Shown piece by piece: positions 1 through 6,602 of a stretch of DNA of 41,974 nt. This stretch comes from a virus. The translations under genes and the position numbers were made by a program. The notes under the pieces are model-generated. The model was not told where the DNA came from and searched no databases. It saw only the letters and a program-made list of their open reading frames with translations. The stretch is taken from IMG/VR virus record IMGVR_UViG_3300037119_002078, positions 1 to 41,974 of that record; one strand, given 5' to 3'. Each line of letters starts with the position of its first letter. The stretch's first letter is position 1.

Positions 1-105
1 AAGAGGGTTAATGCCGGGGACCACGCCGGAGCCGCCAAGGAATTCCACAAATGGAATAAAGGCGGAGGAAAAGTCCTCGCCGGACTGACGCGCCGCCGCG
101 CCTCC
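1..105. repeat. Terminal direct repeat, left copy (contig circularity)
   Basis: These 105 bases are identical to 41862-41966. Both copies lie in the same reading frame of the endolysin gene, so joining them restores one intact gene. This is what an assembly of a circular or circularly permuted molecule looks like, rather than a biological terminal repeat, which would not normally split a gene needed for lysis. Confidence 0.9.
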
Positions 106-219
106 GAAAGTCTGCTCTACCAAGGTATTCCGGACGTTGACTACGACGGCAAGGCCGATCCGAAACCACCGAAACATCCAATGCCGCAGGCGGTCGACAA
201 CCCGGAGGACGTAGCATGA
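1..219 (+). CDS. Endolysin (GH24 phage lysozyme), C-terminal part
   Basis: This is the 3' end of the lysozyme gene that starts at 41523 and runs off the right end of the window. Through the 105-base terminal overlap the two pieces join in frame to a protein of about 185 residues, normal for a T4/P21-type lysozyme. The part here carries the C-terminal helices (residues from KRVNAGDHAGAAKEF onward) and a Pro/Asp-rich tail ending before TGA at 217-219. No start codon is expected here. The stop overlaps the ATG of the next gene (ATGA at 216-219), so the two lysis genes are translationally coupled. The protein would degrade peptidoglycan at the end of infection. Confidence 0.9.
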   Translation, partial: KRVNAGDHAGAAKEFHKWNKGGGKVLAGLTRRRASESLLYQGIPDVDYDGKADPKPPKHPMPQAVDNPEDVA

Positions 220-419
220 TTGGCACCTTGATATCGGTCATCCTGCTGCTGATCGTGCTGGGCGTCATTCTCTGGGCGGTCGAGCAGCTGCTACCGATGG
301 TCCCGATGCCGGCACCATTCGCCCAGATCATCCGGGTGCTGATCATCGTCATTGTCGTGCTGGTCGTCGTTTACATCATCGCCGGCTTGCTCGGCGCGGT
401 AGCGCCGCTGAAGTTCTAA
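216..419 (+). CDS. Small membrane protein, holin candidate
   Basis: The 67-residue product is almost entirely hydrophobic. It has one membrane segment at about residues 3-24 and a second at about 39-60, joined by a Pro-rich turn (PMVPMPAPF). It resembles small two-span membrane proteins of the Thivi_2564 type. It overlaps the endolysin stop codon by four bases, and position next to endolysin plus two transmembrane helices make it a holin candidate. There is no sequence signature that proves holin function. The other candidate is the single-span protein at 41107-41520 just upstream of the endolysin. Confidence 0.7.
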   Translation: MIGTLISVILLLIVLGVILWAVEQLLPMVPMPAPFAQIIRVLIIVIVVLVVVYIIAGLLGAVAPLKF

Positions 420-431
420 GGAAGCTGGGCC

Positions 432-2162
432 ATGTCTGACATCAACATCAACGGCATCCCCAACATGGGGTTTCAGGGCGGCGGCGGTGGCTATTTCTAT
501 AACCCCGCTGCTAACCTCGCCCAGAACCAAGCCGCGTTGGCCCAGCAACAGGCTACAGCCGCCCAGCGGCAACAGCAGATGCAGGCTGAAGGCCAATACT
601 TCAACAACTGGTCTACAAGCACAAACGCCCACGCCAAGGCGATAACCGACGCAATGATTGCGTCCAACCTCTCTGTCGGCAAGGCCCAAGCACCGGGGTA
701 TTATGCTGGTAATCGCATTGTCACCCCGATCAACACCGCCGGGTATTCGCAACAGAACCTGGACGTCGCAGCCGCAGGCGTGGACCCGACGGCGCACTGG
801 TTCGATTACGGCTTGAAAGAGGGCCGCAACGCCCAGACCTTTAATCCTTACCAATATCTGCAACAGAACCCGGACGTCTGGTCGGCCGGGGCGGATCCGT
901 ACCAGCATTATAATCAGTACGGGATCACCGAGGGACGCACCGGCGCGTGGAGCGACTATAACCCCACCGACTATCTGAACCTGAACCCAGACGTTAAAGC
1001 CTCGGGCATGGATCCGACGGCGCACTGGTTTCAGTTTGGCGAGAAAGAGGGCCGCCAAGGCGCTGCCGGCTTTCCAGCTCCTGCGCCGTGGCTCGGGGTT
1101 TCCAACCAACCCGCACAGCCGCAGCCACAGCAACAGCAGCTTGCCGGCGACTGGAACAGTTTCTTTAATACGGCTACGGCGGGCGGCGGCGGGGACTACA
1201 CCGGCAAAGACGCCTTGGCGGCGGAATACTATCTGGCTAATCCCGACGTGTTCAAGGCGGCCCAGCAGGCGGGTGGTAACCACACTGACTACGCGCTTAA
1301 TCACCTCATGAGCTTCGGCGATGATGAGGACCGCAGATTTTTTGACGCCAACGCCTACTTGCAACAAAACCCCGACGTGTTCGCGGCAGGTGCAAACCCG
1401 TTCCAGCACTACACCCAATATGGCAAGGCCGAGGGCCGCGCCGCGCCCCTGAGCGGCACGTTCGATGACCGCTGGTACGGCTTACAAAACCCGGACGTTC
1501 TTGCTGCGGGCATGGACCCTACCGCGCACTGGTTCGAATACGGCGCGAAAGAAGGTCGTGCCGGTGGCCCCGCGTTCAACACTTCAGGGTATAAAGATCC
1601 TTGGGCAGCAGGCATCCCGCAGGGGCGTAATAGCCGTGACGTGCTAGCTGCGATGCTGGCAGCGTCTCAGTCTACCGGCATGAGCCCAAATGCCATGTCG
1701 GCACTCTTTGGTGTGGAAAGCGTCTGGGATCCGAGGGCTAATACCAAGGGCAATCCGAATTGGGGCGTGCCGCAGTTAAGTGAAGACATGTGGGGTGATG
1801 CGCCATTCAAAGGCGTAATCAACGGCAAGACTTGGCAGCAATACAGGGACGGGACAGCTGCCGAGCAGATCGGCGTTTTCGCTGACTGGCTTAAACGCTC
1901 CGGAGCTATGACCCGAGGCGGCCTCGACTTCGCCGCGCAGCCAGAAGACATGCAATTTGCTTTGCTGATGGCTAACCAACTTGGCGGTCATTACGGGATG
2001 GACTGGCGTAACCGCATAGCTGGAGGCGACATGACGACGCCTGTCTACCAGGGAGACAGGCAAGCCGGTGAGCTAGGCAATTTAAGCCCGCAGGCTTTCA
2101 TAAAAGCTTATTGGGATCGAGTAGCCAGATGGCCTACGCAGCAGACAAACTGGGGACCGTAG
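432..2162 (+). CDS. Virion protein with NPDV/EGR repeats and C-terminal lytic transglycosylase-like domain
   Basis: A 576-residue protein. The N-terminus has a Gly-rich tag (GIPNMGFQGGGGGYF) shared with the product at 31155-31910, then a Gln/Ala-rich helix. From about residue 103 to 383 there are six copies of a roughly 30-residue repeat of the form YLxxNPDVxxAGxDPxxHWxxYGxxEGR, one degenerate. This repeat is common in proteobacterial surface and RTX-like proteins and also occurs once in 32778-34289. The last ~180 residues look like an SLT/lysozyme-type domain: FGVESVWDP carries the likely catalytic Glu near residue 430, followed by GVPQLSEDMW. I infer a tail-associated protein that locally opens peptidoglycan; it could instead be part of the lysis cassette because it follows the holin candidate. 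Confidence 0.75.
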   Translation: MSDININGIPNMGFQGGGGGYFYNPAANLAQNQAALAQQQATAAQRQQQMQAEGQYFNNWSTSTNAHAKAITDAMIASNLSVGKAQAPGYYAGNRIVTPINTAGYSQQNLDVAAAGVDPTAHWFDYGLKEGRNAQTFNPYQYLQQNPDVWSAGADPYQHYNQYGITEGRTGAWSDYNPTDYLNLNPDVKASGMDPTAHWFQFGEKEGRQGAAGFPAPAPWLGVSNQPAQPQPQQQQLAGDWNSFFNTATAGGGGDYTGKDALAAEYYLANPDVFKAAQQAGGNHTDYALNHLMSFGDDEDRRFFDANAYLQQNPDVFAAGANPFQHYTQYGKAEGRAAPLSGTFDDRWYGLQNPDVLAAGMDPTAHWFEYGAKEGRAGGPAFNTSGYKDPWAAGIPQGRNSRDVLAAMLAASQSTGMSPNAMSALFGVESVWDPRANTKGNPNWGVPQLSEDMWGDAPFKGVINGKTWQQYRDGTAAEQIGVFADWLKRSGAMTRGGLDFAAQPEDMQFALLMANQLGGHYGMDWRNRIAGGDMTTPVYQGDRQAGELGNLSPQAFIKAYWDRVARWPTQQTNWGP

Positions 2163-2164
2163 GG

Positions 2165-2428
2165 CTATAAAGTGTAGCAATGCTTGCCGTCTTTGCTGGG
2201 CTTACCAACACCACCCTTGCCATAGGTGCAATAGCCGCGCGCCTTGAGGATTTTGCGTAGCCTGTTTTGAGCATCGCAGTATTTTTTGGCTTCACCGACT
2301 TCGCCGCCTTCAGCGCCGGTACGAAGGTGAATGCAACGCATGCTGGCATACCCGTATTTTTCGATATCCCCGGCGAGGGCAGGCGTCGCCAGTACCAGCA
2401 GCGCCACGGCTACAATTAGGGATTTCAT
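2165..2428 (-). CDS. Small secreted cysteine-containing protein
   Basis: An 87-residue product on the minus strand. It begins with a clear signal peptide (MKSLIVAVALLVLATPALA, cleavage after ALA), followed by a basic mature domain of about 68 residues with four cysteines, able to form two disulphides in the periplasm. I do not recognise the family. Its stop lies two bases beyond the stop of the convergent gene ending at 2162. A TAATAT hexamer on the minus strand at 2452-2447 could be its -10 box. It lies beyond the terminator at 2489-2528, so it probably has its own promoter and may be expressed at a different time from the other leftward genes. Confidence 0.7.
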   Translation of the reverse strand: MKSLIVAVALLVLATPALAGDIEKYGYASMRCIHLRTGAEGGEVGEAKKYCDAQNRLRKILKARGYCTYGKGGVGKPSKDGKHCYTL

Positions 2429-2488
2429 GATCTAGTTCTCTGTGTCATATTAGTCCTGCTTCGTTGTGTGTGTTTGTGTGTGTGCGAA

Positions 2489-2528
2489 ACGCCCGGCTCG
2501 TCCCCCAGACCCCCAGCCGGGCGTTTTT
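2489..2528 (+). terminator. Rho-independent terminator (rightward)
   Basis: A perfect 10-bp stem (2489-2498 with 2515-2524) with a C-rich 16-base loop is followed by TTTTT on the plus strand. It would stop transcripts coming rightward from the lysis/virion genes ending at 2162, after they have run antisense through the small gene at 2165-2428. On the minus strand the hairpin is followed only by TTTCG, so leftward termination would be weaker. Confidence 0.8.
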
Positions 2529-2532
2529 GCGT

Positions 2533-2850
2533 CTAAGCGTTGCCGACGGTCGGCAGCATCTGGTCGCAATAGGCCCGCAGTTCCCGGCTGATTTCCGACA
2601 TGTACTCCAGCTGGCCCGGCGTCGGCATGCCCTTGGACTGCCGCGCATTCTCGGTGATGGTCGAGAACACGAACGTCGCCCCTGCGAAGAACGTCTCGCG
2701 CATGTCGTCAAACTGGTCTTTGGGCATGCCTTCCGGCGCGTAGCGGTAGCAGTAGGCGACCCACGCCGCCTCCACTGGTTGGCCGGCCTCGAGGTATTCT
2801 TCCATCAGTTCCCGAACCCGCTCTTTCCTAGTGCTGCGATCCACTCTCAT
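2533..2850 (-). CDS. Hypothetical protein, 105 aa
   Basis: A soluble, charged 105-residue protein with helical character and no signal peptide or membrane segment. I do not recognise a domain. A strong purine-rich ribosome site (GAAGGGGGGA) sits just upstream of its ATG, inside the methyltransferase gene, and its first codons overlap the methyltransferase stop by four bases (ATGA). The pair is therefore translated together. It is the last gene of the leftward operon before the hairpin at 2489-2528. Confidence 0.75.
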   Translation of the reverse strand: MRVDRSTRKERVRELMEEYLEAGQPVEAAWVAYCYRYAPEGMPKDQFDDMRETFFAGATFVFSTITENARQSKGMPTPGQLEYMSEISRELRAYCDQMLPTVGNA

Positions 2851-3806
2851 GGCGCAATCCCCCCTTCCATAAACAACCCGGCATCGTCACGAATGCGGCG
2901 CTCTGCCATTACGGTGTATTCCGGATTTAGTTCGATCAGCAGCGCGTTGCGGCCGAGCCGATCGGCGACCAACCCCGTCGTGCCGGCGCCGCCAAAAGGG
3001 TCAAGGACGGTGCCGCCTTTCGGGCAGCCGGCCTTGATGCACGGCTCAATCAGGTCGGGCGGGAAGGTCGCGAAATGTGCTTCGGCGAACGGTTGGCTGG
3101 CGACTTCCCAAACGCTGCGCTTGTTGCGGGTGCCGTTCATCGGGCCATTGCCTTCCCGCTTGCCGCCATCCATCCGTCCGTCCTGCGCCGTCATATATTT
3201 TGCGCCGACAGTCTCATTCCAAAATTCCCGCGAAACAGGATCGGCAATCGCCGCCGCATCATAGAAATACCGCGCGCTCTTGCTCATCAGGAAAATATAC
3301 TCGTGCGCCTTGGTGCAGCGGTCGGTGACGCTCTCAGGCATCGGGTTCGGTTTCGACCAGATGATGTCCTGGCGCAGATACCAGCCGTCAGCCTGTAGGG
3401 CGAACGCGACACGCCAGGGGATGCCGATCAGATCTTTGGGCTTTAAACCGGCAACATTTCCCGGCCTGACGGCAAAATTGTTGAGATACGCCTGTTTGCC
3501 GCTCGCTTCGTCCTTGCCATTATCGCGCAGCGTTGGGGCGACTTGCGTTGTCCTCCCTCCGCTTGAATAACTATCCCCCAGATTAAGCCATAGCGTGCCA
3601 TCGTCCCGTAGCACCCGGCGCACTTCGCGGAACACCGCCACCAGTTCAGCCACGTAGGCATCCGGCGTCGGTTCCAGTCCGATCTGGCCGGCGATGCCGT
3701 AATCGCGCAAGCCAAAGTACGGCGGCGATGTCACACAGCAATGCACGGATTTGTCCGGCATTGCCGCCAGCACGTTGCGGCAATCGCCGTGTCTAATCGT
3801 TAGCAT
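2847..3806 (-). CDS. DNA methyltransferase (N4-cytosine/N6-adenine type)
   Basis: A 319-residue SAM-dependent DNA methyltransferase. The catalytic motif IV TSPPYFGL is near the N-terminus (about residues 26-33) and the SAM-binding motif DPFGGAGTTG is near the C-terminus, so the order is catalytic motif first, as in beta-class enzymes. The TSPPY form is more typical of N4-cytosine enzymes than DPPY, but N6-adenine cannot be excluded. The ATG at 3806 fits the family start (MLTIRHGDCRNVL, the usual N-terminal strand with NVLAAMPDKSVHCC); the reading frame stays open further upstream but that part overlaps neighbouring genes. No restriction enzyme gene lies beside it, so it is probably an orphan enzyme for protecting phage DNA or marking regulatory sites. 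Confidence 0.9.
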   Translation of the reverse strand: MLTIRHGDCRNVLAAMPDKSVHCCVTSPPYFGLRDYGIAGQIGLEPTPDAYVAELVAVFREVRRVLRDDGTLWLNLGDSYSSGGRTTQVAPTLRDNGKDEASGKQAYLNNFAVRPGNVAGLKPKDLIGIPWRVAFALQADGWYLRQDIIWSKPNPMPESVTDRCTKAHEYIFLMSKSARYFYDAAAIADPVSREFWNETVGAKYMTAQDGRMDGGKREGNGPMNGTRNKRSVWEVASQPFAEAHFATFPPDLIEPCIKAGCPKGGTVLDPFGGAGTTGLVADRLGRNALLIELNPEYTVMAERRIRDDAGLFMEGGIAP

Positions 3807-3981
3807 TGGATCTGGCCTTTTCACGCTGCTTCCAGATTGACAATGCCTTGCGGGCCTTGTCTCGGGTCTGGATGTTAGTCTGAACGATGGTTTCCTTGCC
3901 ATCTTCCCAGCGCACGACCTCGTAATGACCAAGCGCCAAATCCCGCCAGATTGAATAACGCACGGGGTCGTGCCGGTTCAT
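3793..3981 (-). CDS. Hypothetical protein, 62 aa
   Basis: The start at 3981 is chosen because ATG there overlaps the stop of the 33-residue gene upstream (ATGA at 3978-3981) and GAGG lies about 8 bases before it. The product has a short beta-rich domain (YSIWRDLALGHYEVVRW, then ETIVQTNIQT) followed by a basic helix. It could bind nucleic acid, but I do not recognise the family. It overlaps the methyltransferase start by 14 bases, so the leftward genes form one translationally coupled operon. Confidence 0.6.
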   Translation of the reverse strand: MNRHDPVRYSIWRDLALGHYEVVRWEDGKETIVQTNIQTRDKARKALSIWKQREKARSNAND

Positions 3982-4079
3982 TGCGGCGGCCTCATTGAAT
4001 GCAGCGCTGCCAGATAGATCATGAGCACCAGCCCGATAGTAACCACACTTACCAAAAACGTTAGAGCGAGGTCGTGCAT
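3978..4079 (-). CDS. 33-residue single-span membrane protein
   Basis: A very short gene encoding MHDLALTFLVSVVTIGLVLM followed by IYLAALHSMRPPQ. Residues 4-26 form one strongly hydrophobic helix; the tail is short and basic. Support for it being real comes from a strong ribosome site (GGGGAGG, 7 bases before ATG) inside the preceding gene, a TGATG junction with the upstream stop and an ATGA junction with the downstream start. Such tiny phage membrane proteins often modify host membrane enzymes or exclude other phages, but the sequence gives no function. Confidence 0.65.
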   Translation of the reverse strand: MHDLALTFLVSVVTIGLVLMIYLAALHSMRPPQ

Positions 4080-4348
4080 CAGCGTGCCTCCCCATAAACG
4101 TAGGCGGCGGCGCTGTAGGCGGTGGCCTCGTGCGGGCAGGCGTTGAGCGGCTTGGTGGCCTTCACCGCGTCATTGATGGCCTCGACCAGACGCTTAGTCA
4201 GACCCTCGTCCTCGAAGAAGAACGTCAACTCGGTCGCGCCGTAGCGGGTTTCCAGCCGTAGGATCATCGGCTGGCCGAATGATGCGTGGTCAATCGCCTG
4301 AATGCCGGTGATCAGGTGGAACGAGATGTTGGTAGTCGGGACACTCAC
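4079..4348 (-). CDS. Hypothetical protein, first gene of leftward operon
   Basis: An 89-residue protein starting at GTG 4348 (VSVPTTNISFHLI), chosen because GGAG lies 8 bases upstream. An ATG at 4384 in the same frame has no ribosome site and would lie in the control region. The product is an alpha/beta protein with a hydrophobic strand pattern (MILRLETRYGATELTFFF) and a C-terminal helix. I do not recognise the family. As the first leftward gene it sits directly next to the divergent control region shared with the HTH gene at 4438. Confidence 0.65.
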   Translation of the reverse strand: MSVPTTNISFHLITGIQAIDHASFGQPMILRLETRYGATELTFFFEDEGLTKRLVEAINDAVKATKPLNACPHEATAYSAAAYVYGEAR

Positions 4349-4437
4349 TTGTGATGCTCCATCGGTTGTGTGTTCAGCCAACATATAGCAAAAAAGCTAT
4401 TGCACAATCCCTATTTGCTGCTGTAAGGTTTGATCCC
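4349..4437. promoter_or_regulatory. Divergent early control region with inverted repeat
   Basis: This AT-rich gap separates the leftward methyltransferase operon from the rightward early operon. It contains a perfect inverted repeat ATAGC-A6-GCTAT at 4385-4400, and two similar direct half sites, CTATTGC (4397-4403) and CTATTTGC (4411-4418). TATATG reading leftward (about 4388-4383) and TTGCAC at 4400-4405 reading rightward could be promoter elements. I infer an operator region for the adjacent HTH protein. The exact promoter hexamers are uncertain. Confidence 0.5.
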
Positions 4438-4665
4438 ATGAAAAAACTCCATCCCAACATTGTCCAGCTGCTCGCCGACATCGAGACCTACCGTACGCTG
4501 TCCGGTGAGGACCGCACCGCGTTCGGCCTCGGAGCCGTGAACGACGGGAACTTTATCTCCCGCGTCGAGCACGGCCGGCAACCGTCGTTTTCGACCATCG
4601 ATCGAGTGTATCGCTACATCGAGGTCCGCACCAAGGCTGTCCACAAGAAAGCCGCACGTCGATGA
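4438..4665 (+). CDS. Small HTH DNA-binding regulator (Cro/CI-like candidate)
   Basis: A 75-residue basic protein starting at ATG 4438 (MKKLHPNIVQLLADIETYR). The segment NDGNFISRVEHGRQPSFSTIDRVYRYI has the recognition-helix and following-helix layout of XRE/Cro-type HTH proteins. The frame is open upstream to 4351, but those codons lie in the control region and lack a ribosome site. It is the first rightward early gene, divergent from the methyltransferase operon, so it is well placed to control the switch between the two, like a phage Cro or the controller protein of a methyltransferase unit. No integrase is present, so lysogeny is not supported. Its stop overlaps the GcrA-family start (ATGA). 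Confidence 0.7.
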   Translation: MKKLHPNIVQLLADIETYRTLSGEDRTAFGLGAVNDGNFISRVEHGRQPSFSTIDRVYRYIEVRTKAVHKKAARR

Positions 4666-5135
4666 AGGGCGGTGGACATCGTGAGACTTGGACGCTGGCA
4701 ATGCTGGTGCGGCTGCGCGAGCACCACGCCGCCAACCTGACGTTCGGCCAGATTGCCAACAAGCTGAACACCGAGTTCGGCACCATCGTCACCCGCAACG
4801 CCTGCATTGGAAAGGGGCGGCGTCTGGGCCTGCCCCAGAGAGAGAAGCCCGCCATGCTGACCGCCGAGCAACGCCAAGCACAGACCCGCATCGAGCGCCG
4901 CCGCCGCAAGGCCGAGAAGCGGATTGCGCCGCCGCCGACCTACGTTCCATTACCGGATCCGCCGCGGCCGCCGCCGGACGCGCTGACGATCTACGACCTT
5001 CAGCACAATGACTGCCGCTGGCCGGTACATGGCGAGAAAACCGAGATGCTGTACTGCGGCCGGCCCAAGGTCCGCGGCTCCTACTGCTTCAAGCACGCGC
5101 GGACCGCCACCGATCGATCGGGGAGGGGCGGATGA
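4662..5135 (+). CDS. gcrA: GcrA-family cell cycle regulator homologue
   Basis: A 157-residue protein with both GcrA signatures. The N-terminal HTH has WTLAMLVRLREHHAANLTFG followed by TRNACIGKGRRLGL at about residues 44-57, matching the conserved VTRNAVIGKxHRLGL of GcrA. The C-terminal sigma-interacting part has CRWPV near residue 118, YCGRP and YCFKHAR. Between them is a Pro- and Arg-rich linker. GcrA in alphaproteobacteria recruits sigma70-RNA polymerase to promoters carrying methylated GANTC sites. A phage copy could redirect host transcription or recognise phage promoters. It overlaps both neighbours by four bases, in an early operon that starts back-to-back with a DNA methyltransferase operon. 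Confidence 0.9.
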   Translation: MKGGGHRETWTLAMLVRLREHHAANLTFGQIANKLNTEFGTIVTRNACIGKGRRLGLPQREKPAMLTAEQRQAQTRIERRRRKAEKRIAPPPTYVPLPDPPRPPPDALTIYDLQHNDCRWPVHGEKTEMLYCGRPKVRGSYCFKHARTATDRSGRGG

Positions 5136-5386
5136 TTGCCAAGACAACGCGGCCTCACTTACTCACCCGCGAAGCCGCCGCCGCCCGCATCGAGGCGCTG
5201 GAGGCGGCGCTGCGGGCGTGTGTCCAGTACCATGTCAAGGCCGCCGCCGACAATCGAGCCATCGCGGCGGTCAATCAGAACAACGATCTGGGCGAGGACA
5301 GTCTGACAGCCGCCATCGACCACGATATAGCGGCGGAAGATATCGGCGACATCGCCCGCGCCGCCCTCGAGGAGCAGGACAAGTGA
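5132..5386 (+). CDS. Hypothetical protein, 84 aa, coiled coil
   Basis: An 84-residue Ala-rich acidic protein. The first half (TREAAAARIEALEAALRACV) is a predicted coiled coil; the second half is acidic (EDSLTAAIDHDIAAEDIGD). No family is recognised. It starts on the ATGA that ends the GcrA homologue and ends on the GTGA that starts the VRR-NUC gene, so it is locked into the early operon. Confidence 0.7.
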   Translation: MIAKTTRPHLLTREAAAARIEALEAALRACVQYHVKAAADNRAIAAVNQNNDLGEDSLTAAIDHDIAAEDIGDIARAALEEQDK

Positions 5387-5733
5387 AGCTAAAAATCAGC
5401 GAGCATTCGCTGCAAGTCACCGTGCTCGACTACCTGACCTACAACGCCAAGCCGGACATCTTCTGGCTGGCAATCCCGAACGCTGCCCGCCGCTCGCTTA
5501 GCCTCGGCGCTCGGATGCGGGCCGAGGGTCTGCAAGCGGGCGTCGCTGACCTCTGCATTATGCTGCCGGGCGGCAAGGTCGGCTGGCTGGAACTGAAGAC
5601 CGACAGAGGCCGGCAATCGATCGCGCAGAAAGGTTTCGAGGCCAAGTGCAAGCGGCTCGATCATCCCTACGCGCTAGCAAGGACGCTGGACGAAGCAATT
5701 GCCGCACTCACACAATGGAAGGCCCTGAAATGA
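5383..5733 (+). CDS. VRR-NUC domain nuclease
   Basis: A 116-residue stand-alone VRR-NUC (PD-(D/E)XK superfamily) nuclease. The GTG at 5383 is chosen: it overlaps the previous stop (GTGA) and follows GAGGAGCAGGAC. The N-terminus has HSLQVTVLDYL; IPNAARRSLSLGARMRAEGL precedes the catalytic GVADL (Asp near residue 56), then WLELKTDRG gives the Glu-x-Lys pair near residues 70-72, and QKGF supplies the conserved Gln. VRR-NUC enzymes cut branched or free-ended DNA and are common in phages as structure-specific or Holliday-junction-type nucleases. Its stop overlaps the start of the IS110/Nop-like gene by four bases (ATGA), and that gene abuts the repeat array. This makes it a candidate nuclease partner for that system, although it could simply serve recombination. 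Confidence 0.85.
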   Translation: MKLKISEHSLQVTVLDYLTYNAKPDIFWLAIPNAARRSLSLGARMRAEGLQAGVADLCIMLPGGKVGWLELKTDRGRQSIAQKGFEAKCKRLDHPYALARTLDEAIAALTQWKALK

Positions 5734-6590
5734 CCGACACTCTCGAGCACCGCGAACCGGCAATCCGTCTCAGCCGGGATCTGATCAAGGCCAGCAGCAC
5801 CATGACGACGATGGAAGCGCGCTACCTGGTCGACGCCTACTATCTGATGCAGGACGATCGCAAGCGCGCCCATAACCAGGTGCGAGCAATGGAGGAGGAA
5901 CCGCATAGTGTGATCGGCTGGCTAGCCGGGCAGAGCGAGACGCTGGAGGGCCAGATCAAACGCGCGCTGGACAGCTACAGCGACAGCCACCCCGCGGGCG
6001 CGTGGCTGAAATCCAACTACGGCATCGGGCCGGTGATCGCGGCCGGGCTGCTGGCTCATATCGACATCCGCAAGGCACCGACCGTTGGCCATATCTGGCG
6101 GTTCGCCGGCCTCGACCCGACCACCAAGTGGGAGAAGGGCCAGAAACGGCCGTTCAATGCCGAACTGAAAACGCTGTGCTGGAAGCTGGGGCAGTCGTTC
6201 ATGAAGTTCAGCAACAAGGACGAGTGCGTCTATGGCGCGGTGTATCGCGAGCACAAGGCCAAATACGTCGCCCGCAACGAGGCTGGCGACTATGTGGCGC
6301 GATCGGCCGAGATCCTGGTCGAGAAGAAATTCCGCGCCGACACCGACGCGTTTAAACATCTGAGCGGCGGCAAGCTACCGCCGGCCCAGATCGATGCCCG
6401 CGCCCGCCGCTACACGGTGAAACTGTTCCTGTCGCACTTGCAATGCGTCTGGTGGTTTATCGAATTCGGTGAGCTGCCGTCCGCGCCGTATGCGATCGCG
6501 CAGAAGGACCATACACACTTCATCGCCATGCCCGGTCACCAACTGGTACCGGGATTGACCGAGGCATTGCGTAAGAAGGGATGGGCCTAA
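5730..6590 (+). CDS. IS110/Nop-domain-like protein, probable nuclease-less Tas protein of a TIGR array
   Basis: A 286-residue basic protein. ATG 5730 overlaps the VRR-NUC stop (ATGA). Residues about 30-90 are helical and coiled-coil-like. Residues about 95-165 resemble the C-terminal Transposase_20 region of IS110 enzymes: NYGIGPVIAAGLLAHIDI (helix-hairpin-helix, near 95-112), then FAGLDPTTKWEKGQ and a helix with LKTLCWKLGQSF. This is the fold family that relates IS110 to the Nop domain of box C/D proteins and to Tas proteins. I see no DEDD RuvC motif and no HNH motif, so it is neither an active IS110 transposase nor a TasR/TasH nuclease. The 36-nt-period array begins 12 bases after the stop. 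I infer that it binds RNAs made from the array. The assignment rests on motif layout and neighbourhood. Confidence 0.7.
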   Translation: MTDTLEHREPAIRLSRDLIKASSTMTTMEARYLVDAYYLMQDDRKRAHNQVRAMEEEPHSVIGWLAGQSETLEGQIKRALDSYSDSHPAGAWLKSNYGIGPVIAAGLLAHIDIRKAPTVGHIWRFAGLDPTTKWEKGQKRPFNAELKTLCWKLGQSFMKFSNKDECVYGAVYREHKAKYVARNEAGDYVARSAEILVEKKFRADTDAFKHLSGGKLPPAQIDARARRYTVKLFLSHLQCVWWFIEFGELPSAPYAIAQKDHTHFIAMPGHQLVPGLTEALRKKGWA

Positions 6591-6602
6591 GCCAGCTTCA
6601 GC

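Noticed and set aside
1-105. Biological direct terminal repeat of a T7-like genome
   Set aside because: The repeat lies within the endolysin frame and joins two halves of one gene exactly; a short assembly overlap explains it better.
291-1418. Long minus-strand open frame opposite the NPDV-repeat protein
   Set aside because: It mirrors the repeat protein on the other strand, has no ribosome site or domain, and high GC content explains the lack of stops.
2462-2484. GT-rich simple repeat
   Set aside because: A short low-complexity tract without a visible role; it lies between the small gene's promoter region and the terminator.
4351-4437. N-terminal extension of the HTH protein from 4351
   Set aside because: It would cover the divergent control region, has no ribosome site, and the extra residues do not look like part of an HTH protein.
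5730-6590. Active IS110-family transposase
   Set aside because: The N-terminal DEDD RuvC motifs are not visible, there are no insertion boundaries, and the gene is embedded by ATGA overlap in the early operon.
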